DNA of 64,000 nt from a bacterium (GTDB lineage: Bacteria > Vulcanimicrobiota > Vulcanimicrobiia > Vulcanimicrobiales > SCRA01). Location of the stretch: positions 25,720-89,719 of the forward strand of contig SCRA01000019.1 of the NCBI GenBank assembly GCA_004297985.1, in the 5' to 3' direction. This document shows, in pieces, positions 17,220-24,329 of this stretch (positions are counted from its first letter, which is position 1; each line of letters opens with the position of its first letter). Under the pieces are notes generated by a model. It worked only from the letters and a program-made list of their open reading frames with translations. It searched no databases and was not told the DNA's origin. Made by a program: the position numbers and the translations under genes.

Positions 17220-18830
17220 TTATCGGACGTCCCACGTCTCGCTGTTGCCGAACGCGTAAAGCATGTTCGGGGTATAGCCGATCACGGCGGGGTTGAGCGC
17301 GGTGAAGGCGGAAGGATACACGAGAAAGTCGGCCACCGCGTTCTCGGCGATCAGGCGCTGCATCCCGTCGAAGGCGCGCCTGCGCGCGGCGCGGTCGTCA
17401 TTCTGGGCCTGTGCCGCGAAGAGGCGGTCGTAGGCAGCGCTGCACCAGCGCTCGGAGTTTGGCCCCTCGGGGGCGCGCTGATCGCAGGTATAGAGCTCCG
17501 ACGCCTCGGGGTCGGCGCCGCCGTACCAGTCGTCGTAGGCCAGGGCGAAGTGCCCGCCGCGATCGATCCCGCCCTGCGCGGCGGGGGCGAAGAAGATCGT
17601 CGCGGGGTAGGCTTTGAGCAGGACCTCTATGCCGACGTCGTGCAGCTCTGCTTGCACGATCGTCGCCAAACGCTGCGCCGTGGCGTTGGTGCCGACGAAA
17701 GCAAAGTCCAGCCTCAGCGGGCGGCCGCCCCGAACGCGCGTGTCGCCGCGCAGATGCCAGCCGGCGCGCTCCAAGTCACGTGCCGCCCGCGCGCGGTCGT
17801 AGGGGAGGTTGGCGATCGCAGCATCGTGCGCCCAGAGCGCCGGCGGGATCTCCGTGGTCGCGATCGGATGGAGACCCAGGTAGACGGTGCGCGCGACGGC
17901 GGCACGGTCGATGGCCTCGACGATCGCGCGGCGTACCAGCGGGTCGTTCAGCGGCGGGCGCGTCGTCTGGAACTCCAGGAAGTCCGTATGGTTCTGGGGC
18001 GTCTCGATCACGCGCACGCCGGGGAGTGCGCGCGCCTGCGGGGCGTCACCGTCGGTCAGCTCGGCCACGTCCACACCGTGCGTGCGCACCTGGATGAGCA
18101 GCGTATTGGAGTCCGGCACGATCTTCAGCGTCAGGCGCTGGAGGTGCGGCGCGCGGCGCGCGTGGGAATTGGGTTCGAGAACGATCTCGTCACCGTGGTG
18201 CCAGGCGACGACGCGAAAGGGGCCGCTGCCGAAGGGATGCTCGTTCCACGCGGCATGCGTGAGATCGGCGGAGGCGAACGCGTGCGCGGGCAGGATGCCG
18301 TAGGCGTAGTCGGAGGCGGCGAAGAGCTCGGAGACGGCGGCGGCCCACGGCTTGCGCAGACGGATACGCACCGTGTACGGGTCGGGCGTGGTGAGGGAGG
18401 CGATGCGCCGGTAGGGCTCGGCCTCGGTGACGGGGTTGCGCGGGTCGAGAATCGCGCGGTACGTGAAGGCGACGTCGGCCGATGTGAGCGGCGTGCCGTC
18501 GGCGAAGCGCTCGTTGCGGCGCAGATGGTAGGTGATGGTGCGTCCGTCGGGCGAGACGTCGCCGTTGGCTCGCGAAGGCACGCGCTGCGCCGCGAGCGGG
18601 ACGAGTTCGTTGCGCGGCGAGAGCCCGACCAGCGTCTCCGTGAAGAGCTGGCCGATATCGACGCCCACCTGCGAGGTGACGAAGAGCGGATTGAGGGAAG
18701 AGGGGTCGCTCACGATGCCGATGCGCAGCGCGTGCGGCGTTCCCCAGCGCTCGCTGCCAACGCGCTGGCAGCCTGCGAGCGCCACGGCGGCGAGTGCGGC
18801 CAGCGCCACGGCGCACAGGCGCCTACGCAC
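17220..18830 (-). CDS. Peptide/nickel-type ABC substrate-binding lipoprotein (SBP_bac_5)
   Basis: A 536-residue DppA/OppA-family receptor. It begins with a lipoprotein signal (VRRRLCAVALAALAAVALAGC, lipobox LAGC at about residue 21), then IGIVSDPSSLNPLFVTSQVG, the DGRTITYHLRRNERFADG motif, and the C-terminal SEDS-like DVGIEVLLKAYP region. GTG 18830 follows GAGGGGCGGC. No permease or ATPase is adjacent, so it must use components encoded elsewhere or act as an orphan receptor. It overlaps the end of the truncated GluQ-like gene upstream by 8 nt. Ligand unknown (oligopeptides, glutathione, sugars or metals in this family). Confidence 0.9.
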   Translation of the reverse strand: MRRRLCAVALAALAAVALAGCQRVGSERWGTPHALRIGIVSDPSSLNPLFVTSQVGVDIGQLFTETLVGLSPRNELVPLAAQRVPSRANGDVSPDGRTITYHLRRNERFADGTPLTSADVAFTYRAILDPRNPVTEAEPYRRIASLTTPDPYTVRIRLRKPWAAAVSELFAASDYAYGILPAHAFASADLTHAAWNEHPFGSGPFRVVAWHHGDEIVLEPNSHARRAPHLQRLTLKIVPDSNTLLIQVRTHGVDVAELTDGDAPQARALPGVRVIETPQNHTDFLEFQTTRPPLNDPLVRRAIVEAIDRAAVARTVYLGLHPIATTEIPPALWAHDAAIANLPYDRARAARDLERAGWHLRGDTRVRGGRPLRLDFAFVGTNATAQRLATIVQAELHDVGIEVLLKAYPATIFFAPAAQGGIDRGGHFALAYDDWYGGADPEASELYTCDQRAPEGPNSERWCSAAYDRLFAAQAQNDDRAARRRAFDGMQRLIAENAVADFLVYPSAFTALNPAVIGYTPNMLYAFGNSETWDVR

Positions 18831-19269
18831 GCCGCCCCTCCTGCCGTGCTTGGACGTGCTCGAGGCCGAAGCCGGTAGCCAGTAGGTCGCGCGGCCAGGC
18901 GCGCTCGCCAGGCGCGACCCAGCCGAGGCCGGCCGCCAGATCGGCGCGTGAGCACCAGCACGGGTAGACGAGATCGCGCGCTTGTAAGTCTTCCAGGACG
19001 GCGGCGTAGCGTGCCCCGCGCTCACCTTGGTAGAACGGCCCCTCGTCGTAGTCGAGACCCAGCCACGCCAAATCGCGCAGGTTGAGGTCGGCGTACATGC
19101 GCCGCGAGCGCAGGGGATCGAGGTCCTCGATGCGCAGCACGATGCGCCCGCCTCCGGCACGTGCGTCCAGCCACGCCAGAAGTGCGGTGCGAGCGTTTCC
19201 CAGGTGCATCGGCCCCGTGGGACTCGGCGCGAAACGCCCCCGCCGCCGGGGAGCGTCGGTCTGGACCAC
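18823..19269 (-). pseudogene. gluQ: Truncated glutamyl-Q tRNA(Asp) synthetase / GluRS-like fragment
   Basis: 148 codons cover only the first third of a GluQ or glutamyl-tRNA synthetase. Present are the class I opening GRFAPSPTGPMHLGNART (the HIGH-like motif as HLGN), RIEDLDP, and the start of the zinc site YPCWCSRADL. Everything after is missing: the second zinc half, the tRNA-binding region and the KMSKS motif; the last ~30 residues do not resemble the family. GluQ normally has about 300 residues and charges glutamate onto queuosine of tRNA(Asp). The binding-protein gene begins where the homology ends. Most likely a decayed gene; a functional mini-protein cannot be excluded because the remaining frame is intact. 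Confidence 0.7.
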
Positions 19270-19325
19270 GAACGGTTCTTTCCCCGTCGGGGGCCGACAC
19301 CTTCAAGGACCTTCAAGGAGCGAGC

Positions 19326-19721
19326 ATGGGCATTTACGATCATGTCGATATCCGCGTGCGGGACCGCGACCGTGCACGCGACTTCTACGGAGCGCTGCTC
19401 CCCGCGCTCGGATTGACGGAGGTCTACGACGGGCAGGAGTGGACGACGTACGCCGAGTCCCACGACGGGCGGCCGGCGTGGCAGCGTTCGTTTCTCTCGC
19501 TCACCGAGAAGCGGGAGCACGCGCCCTCGGAGAATTGCATCGCGTTCCGCGCGGCCTCGCGCGCCGAAGTGGATCGGCTTGCCGGAGTCGCGCGAGCGGC
19601 GGGGGCGGGCAACATCGACGGCCCCGCGCCGTACGATGAGTCGGCGCAGGGCTACTACGCCGTCTTCTTCGAGGACCCCGACGGCAACCGGCTCGAGATC
19701 TGCTACCGCGAAGACGACTAA
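19326..19721 (+). CDS. VOC family protein (glyoxalase/bleomycin resistance fold)
   Basis: A 131-residue single VOC-fold protein with paired beta-alpha-beta-beta-beta modules: opening YDHVDIRVRDRDRARDFYGA and closing GYYAVFFEDPDGNRLEICYR, the latter carrying the usual metal-ligand glutamate; the N-terminal His is at residue 6. ATG 19326 follows AAGGAG. It is the first gene of a three-gene run with the MBL-like/cupin fusion (18 nt gap) and the FAD oxidoreductase (4 nt gap). Members act as dioxygenases, lyases, epimerases or resistance proteins; the reaction here is unknown. Confidence 0.88.
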   Translation: MGIYDHVDIRVRDRDRARDFYGALLPALGLTEVYDGQEWTTYAESHDGRPAWQRSFLSLTEKREHAPSENCIAFRAASRAEVDRLAGVARAAGAGNIDGPAPYDESAQGYYAVFFEDPDGNRLEICYREDD

Positions 19722-19739
19722 CCGAGAGGTCACGCTATC

Positions 19740-20831
19740 ATGACATCCGATCAGCAACCGCTGCTGCAACGCACCTCCCTCGAGGGGATCTGGATGTGGT
19801 CGCGCTGGCAGCACGAGCGCTCCATGAATTTCAACTCGTTCTACCTGCGGGGCGAGGAGAGCATCGTCGTCGACCCGTTGGCGATCGAGGAGGTGGATCT
19901 CGCTGCCATCCGCTCGCTCGGCGGCGCGCAATGGATCGTGATCACCAACCGCGATCACGAGCGCCAATCGCGAGCCGTTGCCGCGGCGCTCGGCGCGCGG
20001 ATCGCCGCCCCCGCGTTGGATGCGCCGCTGCTCAGTGCGCCCGTCGATCGCAAGCTGCACGACGGCGAGCGCGTCGGCCGTGCGCGCGTGGTGTCGCTGG
20101 AGGGGCAGAAGTCGCCGGGGGAGGCTGCGCTGCACGTCCCTGACGTGAGCGCAGTGATCCTCGGCGATGCGCTGTTGGGCGACCCCCCGGGGGCGCTGCG
20201 GATGCTTCCCGATGAGAAGTTGGGCGATTCGACGCGCGCGGCGCTCTCGCTGCGCAGCGTGTGGGCTTTGCGGCCGCGCAACCTGCTCGTCGGCGACGGT
20301 GCCTGCATCTTCGGGAACGCCACGGAGGCAATCCGCGCGTACCTGGAGTCGCGCCGCGACGTCTACGTCAATCGCATCAACATCGACCATCTGACGTGGG
20401 AGGAGCCGCACGATGAGCCCGGCCGCTTCGGGGGTGCGTGCGCCGAGATCGGCCGCCTCGTCGGGGCGCAAACGCTCGGCTACCGCCTCGTTCGACTCCC
20501 TGCGGGCAAGACGTGGGTGCCCCTGCACTGGCATCAGGAGGACGAGGAGCTCTACTTCGTGGTGGACGGCGAGGCAACGCTGCGCACGACGCGTGGCGAG
20601 TACGCCGTGCGTCGTGGCGATTTCATCGCTTTTCCCGCCGGGCCAGGCGGAGCGCACCAACTGCGCAACGACGGCGAGCATTTCTGCACGATCCTGATGC
20701 TGGCTGGCAACGCCGGCGGCGGCGACGTCTGCTGCTATCCAGACTCGCATAAGGTCCTGGTCGGCGCCGGCGGGCCGATGCTGCGCTCCGAGCCCACGCT
20801 GGACTACTACGACGGTGAGCCGGAGGCGTAA
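19740..20831 (+). CDS. Fusion protein: degenerate metallo-beta-lactamase-like domain + cupin
   Basis: A 363-residue two-domain protein. Residues 1-210 look like an MBL-fold hydrolase (FNSFYLRGEESIVVDP, then ITNRDHERQS, VILGDALLGDP, LLVGDGACIFG), but the HxHxDH zinc motif is reduced to NRDHER and the later histidines are replaced, so hydrolase activity is doubtful. Residues 245-335 are a cupin with a complete metal site: PLHWHQEDEELYFVVDG (motif 1) and GDFIAFPAGPGGAHQLRN (motif 2), followed by CYPDSHKVLV. The cupin half may bind a metal and act as an oxygenase, isomerase or ligand sensor. It lies between a VOC gene and an FAD oxidoreductase gene. Domain calls are mine; function unknown. Confidence 0.75.
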   Translation: MTSDQQPLLQRTSLEGIWMWSRWQHERSMNFNSFYLRGEESIVVDPLAIEEVDLAAIRSLGGAQWIVITNRDHERQSRAVAAALGARIAAPALDAPLLSAPVDRKLHDGERVGRARVVSLEGQKSPGEAALHVPDVSAVILGDALLGDPPGALRMLPDEKLGDSTRAALSLRSVWALRPRNLLVGDGACIFGNATEAIRAYLESRRDVYVNRINIDHLTWEEPHDEPGRFGGACAEIGRLVGAQTLGYRLVRLPAGKTWVPLHWHQEDEELYFVVDGEATLRTTRGEYAVRRGDFIAFPAGPGGAHQLRNDGEHFCTILMLAGNAGGGDVCCYPDSHKVLVGAGGPMLRSEPTLDYYDGEPEA

Positions 20832-20835
20832 CGGC

Positions 20836-22371
20836 GTGAGCGCACGCTACGATGTCGTGGTCATCGGCTGCGGCCACAACGGGCTGGTGGCGGCGGCGAC
20901 GCTTGCGCGCGCCGGACTGCGCGTCCTGGCGCTGGAGCAGCGTGACGTCGTCGGCGGTGCGTGCGTTACCGAGTCTCCGTGGCCGGGCTGGCGGATCTCC
21001 ACGGCGGCCTACGTGGTGAGCCTGCTCCATCCGCGCGTCGTGCGGGAGCTGGAGCTGGCGCGCTTTGGTTACGAAGCCTATCGCAAGGACCCCGCCTCCT
21101 TCACGCCGCTCGACGACGGGCGCTCCCTGCTGTTGGGCAGCGATGAAGCCGCGAATGCCGCCGAGGTGGCGCGCTTCGACGCGAGCGATGTCGGGGGGCT
21201 GCGCCGCTTCGGCGAGGATGCCGAACGCTGGGGTGCGCACGTCTACGAGACGCTTGCCGCGCCCGCGCCTTCTCGCGACGTCTTGGCGGCGCGCTGGGGC
21301 GCGCACGACGCGCAGGCGATCCTCGAAGCCAGCGCCGCCGATCTCGTGCGCCGCTACGTGCGTACGCCCGTGCTCCAAGCCACGCTGGCCACCGACGGGC
21401 TCATCGGCACCTTCGCCGGACCCGAGCTGGCCGGAACGGGCTACGTGCTGGCCCACCACTACGCGGGGCGCGCGCTTGGCGTGCAGGGCGCCTGGGGCTT
21501 CGTGCGCGGCGGAATGGGCGGTATCACGCGCGCGCTGGCCTTGGCGCTGCGCAGCGCGGGCGGAGCGATTCGCACGCAGGCGGAGGTGGAGCGCATCGTG
21601 GTGGAGGGCGGGCGGGCGCGCGGCGTCGTGCTGCGCGACGGCACCGAGATCGGCGCCGACCACGTCCTCTCCAACGCGGCTCCGCATCGTACGTTTCTCG
21701 ACATGCTTCCCATCGATGCGCTCGATGCGGCATTCGTCGCGCGCGTGCGTGCCTGGCGCTGCGAGGGCGTCTCGCTCAAAGTCAACTTCGCCTTGGGCGA
21801 GCTGCCGCGCTTCACGGCGCGCCCGGGAACGCAGCTCCAGGCACACCATCGCGCGACGATCCACGTAGCGCCGTCGCTGGCGTATCTGCAGCAAGGCTAC
21901 GACGATGCAGCCGCCGGCGGCATCTCGCGCGCGCCGTTGCTGGAATGCTTCATGCAGTCGCCTACCGACGCGAGCATCGCTCCGCCGGGCAAGCATCTGC
22001 TCTCCGTCTTCGCGCAATGGTTCCCCTACGGGCGCCAGGGCGGCTGGAGCGCGGCGCGGCGCGACGAGGCCGCCGATCTCGTGCTGGCCACGCTCGCACG
22101 CTACGCGCCGAATCTTCCCAATGCCGTGGAGATGCGCCAAGTGCTGGCGCCGCCGGACCTGGAGGGACTACTGGGCCTCCATCGCGGCCACATCTTCCAC
22201 GGAGAGCTGTTGCCGGGGCAGATCTTTCAAGGCCGTTTCGCCGCGCGCACACCCCTCGAGGGTCTCTACCTCTGCGGCTCCGGCGCCCACCCGGGCGGCT
22301 GCGTCATCGGCACGCCCGGGCTGTTAGCCGCGGAGGCCGTCGTCGCGGACGCGGCGCGTGCCGCCGGCTAG
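20836..22371 (+). CDS. Phytoene desaturase-like NAD(P)/FAD-dependent oxidoreductase
   Basis: A 511-residue flavoprotein. It opens with the dinucleotide-binding motif VVVIGCGHNGLVAAATLARAG and a following E-Q-R acidic end, and closes with the second FAD segment GLYLCGSGAHPGGCVIGTPG. The pattern GHNGL plus GAHPGGCV is typical of the PYROXD2/CrtI-like amine oxidase superfamily. I prefer GTG 20836 (GGAGG at 20822) over GTG 20815, which lies inside the previous gene. It follows the fusion gene by 4 nt. No carotenoid genes are nearby, so carotenoid desaturation is not supported; substrate unknown. Confidence 0.88.
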   Translation: MSARYDVVVIGCGHNGLVAAATLARAGLRVLALEQRDVVGGACVTESPWPGWRISTAAYVVSLLHPRVVRELELARFGYEAYRKDPASFTPLDDGRSLLLGSDEAANAAEVARFDASDVGGLRRFGEDAERWGAHVYETLAAPAPSRDVLAARWGAHDAQAILEASAADLVRRYVRTPVLQATLATDGLIGTFAGPELAGTGYVLAHHYAGRALGVQGAWGFVRGGMGGITRALALALRSAGGAIRTQAEVERIVVEGGRARGVVLRDGTEIGADHVLSNAAPHRTFLDMLPIDALDAAFVARVRAWRCEGVSLKVNFALGELPRFTARPGTQLQAHHRATIHVAPSLAYLQQGYDDAAAGGISRAPLLECFMQSPTDASIAPPGKHLLSVFAQWFPYGRQGGWSAARRDEAADLVLATLARYAPNLPNAVEMRQVLAPPDLEGLLGLHRGHIFHGELLPGQIFQGRFAARTPLEGLYLCGSGAHPGGCVIGTPGLLAAEAVVADAARAAG

Positions 22372-22383
22372 AATCCGGCAGGC
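22360..22383. terminator. Imperfect hairpin at a convergent gene junction
   Basis: GCC-G-CCGG, loop CTAGAAT, CCGG-CA-GGC followed by TTCT spans the 14-bp gap between the oxidoreductase and the acetyltransferase, which converge. It contains an internal loop, so the call rests mostly on position. Confidence 0.35.
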
Positions 22384-22385
22384 TT

Positions 22386-22889
22386 CTAGAGCGCCAGCGA
22401 CATTGGAATCGCGTCCCAAAGATCGCCGTTGCGCCGCGGTATCGATCGCAGCTCCGGCGCGCCTTCGACGAAGCCGAACTTGGCGTACAGGGCGCGCGCC
22501 GCGGTATTGTGCGGAAAGACCTTCAGGGCGAGCTGTGAGAGGTTGCGTGCGCGCGCCCACTCGATACATGCTTGGAACAGTGTCGAGCCGATGCCGTTGC
22601 GGCGAGCGCGCAGCGCGACGCACAAACCGACCGCGGCGCAGCGCCGGCCCTCTGGTCGCGCCGTAAGCTCACCCAAGAGAGAGCCGTCTTCGTCGGGAAC
22701 CACCAGGCACAGATGGTTCTCGCGTTCGATGAAGGAGCGGATGTGGAACGCGAAACGACGTCGATCGAGTGGGGGCTCGGTGGCAATCCAGAGCCCCTCC
22801 GCGCCGACGGCCTCGAGAAGGTCACCCAGTACGGGGACATCCGCGAGCGACGCTGCGCGTGGGAGGGGTGGGTCGCCGGCGACGTTCAT
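22386..22889 (-). CDS. GNAT family N-acetyltransferase
   Basis: A 167-residue acetyltransferase. The acetyl-CoA motif A is VGLCVALRARRNGIGSTLF (pyrophosphate loop RRNGIG near residue 98), followed by motif B with NTAARALYAKFGFVE, typical of RimI-like GNATs. ATG 22889. It probably acetylates a small amine or a protein N-terminus. The substrate cannot be read. It is convergent with the FAD oxidoreductase and downstream of the small secreted-protein gene on the same strand. Confidence 0.88.
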   Translation of the reverse strand: MNVAGDPPLPRAASLADVPVLGDLLEAVGAEGLWIATEPPLDRRRFAFHIRSFIERENHLCLVVPDEDGSLLGELTARPEGRRCAAVGLCVALRARRNGIGSTLFQACIEWARARNLSQLALKVFPHNTAARALYAKFGFVEGAPELRSIPRRNGDLWDAIPMSLAL

Positions 22890-22916
22890 GCCGGCGACCC
22901 TTGGACACGGTGGGGT

Positions 22917-23150
22917 CTAGGCCTGCGCGGAGCGCGCCACGCGGACGGTAGGCGTGCGGCGGACGTGCTGCCGCAGCTCGTTCTCGTGCGCGGGCGTGGC
23001 CTCGTAGGTCAAGGTGCGCGCCGCCAGTCCCTCGATGGCCGCGGCCCGGAAGAACGGGTACTCGCGGGCGTCGAGGCGCGAGTCGACGGGGTGACCGTGG
23101 CCGGCCAGGGCCAACACGAGGAGAAGTAAGATTGCGGTGGTGATCAGCAT
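22917..23150 (-). CDS. Small secreted or membrane-anchored protein, unknown
   Basis: A 77-residue protein with a hydrophobic N-terminus (MLITTAILLLLVLALAG) that works as signal peptide or anchor, then a charged 58-residue remainder without cysteines or known motifs. ATG 23150 has AGGAG about 12 nt upstream. It is divergent from the LysR-type gene across 127 bp, the classic arrangement for a LysR target. Coding status is moderately certain. Confidence 0.5.
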   Translation of the reverse strand: MLITTAILLLLVLALAGHGHPVDSRLDAREYPFFRAAAIEGLAARTLTYEATPAHENELRQHVRRTPTVRVARSAQA

Positions 23151-23226
23151 GGTGTTCGTTTGCTCCTGCCCATATCGTACGGCCGCTCTGCCTTTGGAAA
23201 TAGGGGCAACACAGCAGGCTTCAGAA

Positions 23227-23237
23227 TAGCAACGCTA
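23227..23237. promoter_or_regulatory. Possible LysR-type operator (dyad TAGC-AAC-GCTA)
   Basis: A short perfect dyad TAGC-N3-GCTA about 40 bp before the LysR-type start, in the region shared with the divergent small gene. LysR proteins bind T-N11-A-type dyads between divergent genes. The arms are short and only one site is visible, so this is tentative. Confidence 0.3.
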
Positions 23238-23277
23238 ATATCGGTGAAGCCGCTCTGAAGACGCCTGGAGGGCGCCC

Positions 23278-24288
23278 GTGAACGACACGCATCTGCTGGG
23301 CAACCTCAATATGAGCCACATCGAGGCCTTCATCCAGGCTGCCCATCTGGAGAGCTTCTCGCGCGCCGCCGAGGCGCTCGACCGCACGCAAGGGGCCGTC
23401 AGCCAGTCGATCGCGGCGCTGGAGGAGCGCTACGGCGGGCCGCTCTTCGACCGATTGGGGCGCCGCCTGGGCTTGACGCCGCTCGGCGAGGTGCTGCTCC
23501 CCCGCGCGGAGCGCGCCGTGGCCGAGCTGCGCGGCGCGGCCGAAGAGATCCGGGGCGTGCTCAACGCCGAGCGCGACAAGATCTACGTCGGTGCCTTCCA
23601 GTCCGTTGCGGGGCGGCTCATGCCGGAGCTCATCGGCGACTTCGTGCGCCTCCACCCCGCGGTCGACTTTCTGTTGCTCGAAGGGGAGCGCGACGACGTT
23701 GTAGAGATGGTCAAGCGCGCCGAGGCCGATGTCGGCTTCGTGCTGATGCCCGTCGAGGATCCCGAGTTGGACGTCGTCTCCATCTTCACCGAGCCCTATC
23801 TGCTGATCGCGCCGCACGGTCATCGCCTGGCGGGGCGCCGCGAAGTATCGCTCGCCGACATCGTCGACGAGCCCTTGGTGGGCTTCGGCGATCGCAGCGG
23901 ATCGTGGCAGGAGATCGTTGCCACCTTCGAACGCGCCACGGGGCGCCGCCCGCAGCGGCGCTGGACCTCCGACGACATCATCACGGTCGCCGGCTTCGTG
24001 CGGGCGCGCTTGGGCGTAGCCCTCATCCCGCGCCTGGCGCTGCTGATCGCCGGGGAGCTGGTGGCTGTGCCCATCGTCGATGCCCCGACGCGCACGGTGG
24101 CCTATGTCCTGCCGCGGCGACGCTATCGCTCGCCGACGATGCTGGCCTTCGTCGAGCACGCGCGCCGCCAGTTGCTGGCGCACACCTCGCCGGAAGCGGT
24201 GCTGGCGCAGTGCGAGAAATACGGCGTCACCTATCGGCGCAGCGCCGCCGCCGAACGCCGCTCGCGCCGCGAAACCGCGAAGCGATAG
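23278..24288 (+). CDS. LysR family transcriptional regulator
   Basis: A 336-residue regulator. The N-terminal winged helix (MSHIEAFIQAAHLESFSRAA ... QGAVSQSIAALEERYGGPLF) is standard LysR, with linker helix and a two-lobed substrate-binding domain (IYVGAFQSVAGRLMPELIGD to about residue 300). The C-terminal 35 residues are an extra basic tail. GTG 23278 follows TGGAGGG; ATG 23311 at MSHIEA is an alternative. The next gene begins 41 nt later. Likely target: itself and the divergent small gene; the coinducer is unknown. Confidence 0.9.
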   Translation: MNDTHLLGNLNMSHIEAFIQAAHLESFSRAAEALDRTQGAVSQSIAALEERYGGPLFDRLGRRLGLTPLGEVLLPRAERAVAELRGAAEEIRGVLNAERDKIYVGAFQSVAGRLMPELIGDFVRLHPAVDFLLLEGERDDVVEMVKRAEADVGFVLMPVEDPELDVVSIFTEPYLLIAPHGHRLAGRREVSLADIVDEPLVGFGDRSGSWQEIVATFERATGRRPQRRWTSDDIITVAGFVRARLGVALIPRLALLIAGELVAVPIVDAPTRTVAYVLPRRRYRSPTMLAFVEHARRQLLAHTSPEAVLAQCEKYGVTYRRSAAAERRSRRETAKR

Positions 24289-24329
24289 CGAAGGTTCCCC
24301 TTCCCCGTCGCCGAAGCGCCCTCGAGTCC

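Noticed and set aside
19299..19320. Tandem repeat ACCTTCAAGG x2 before the VOC gene
   Set aside because: Only two copies in a short leader; no operator family matches and it may be chance.
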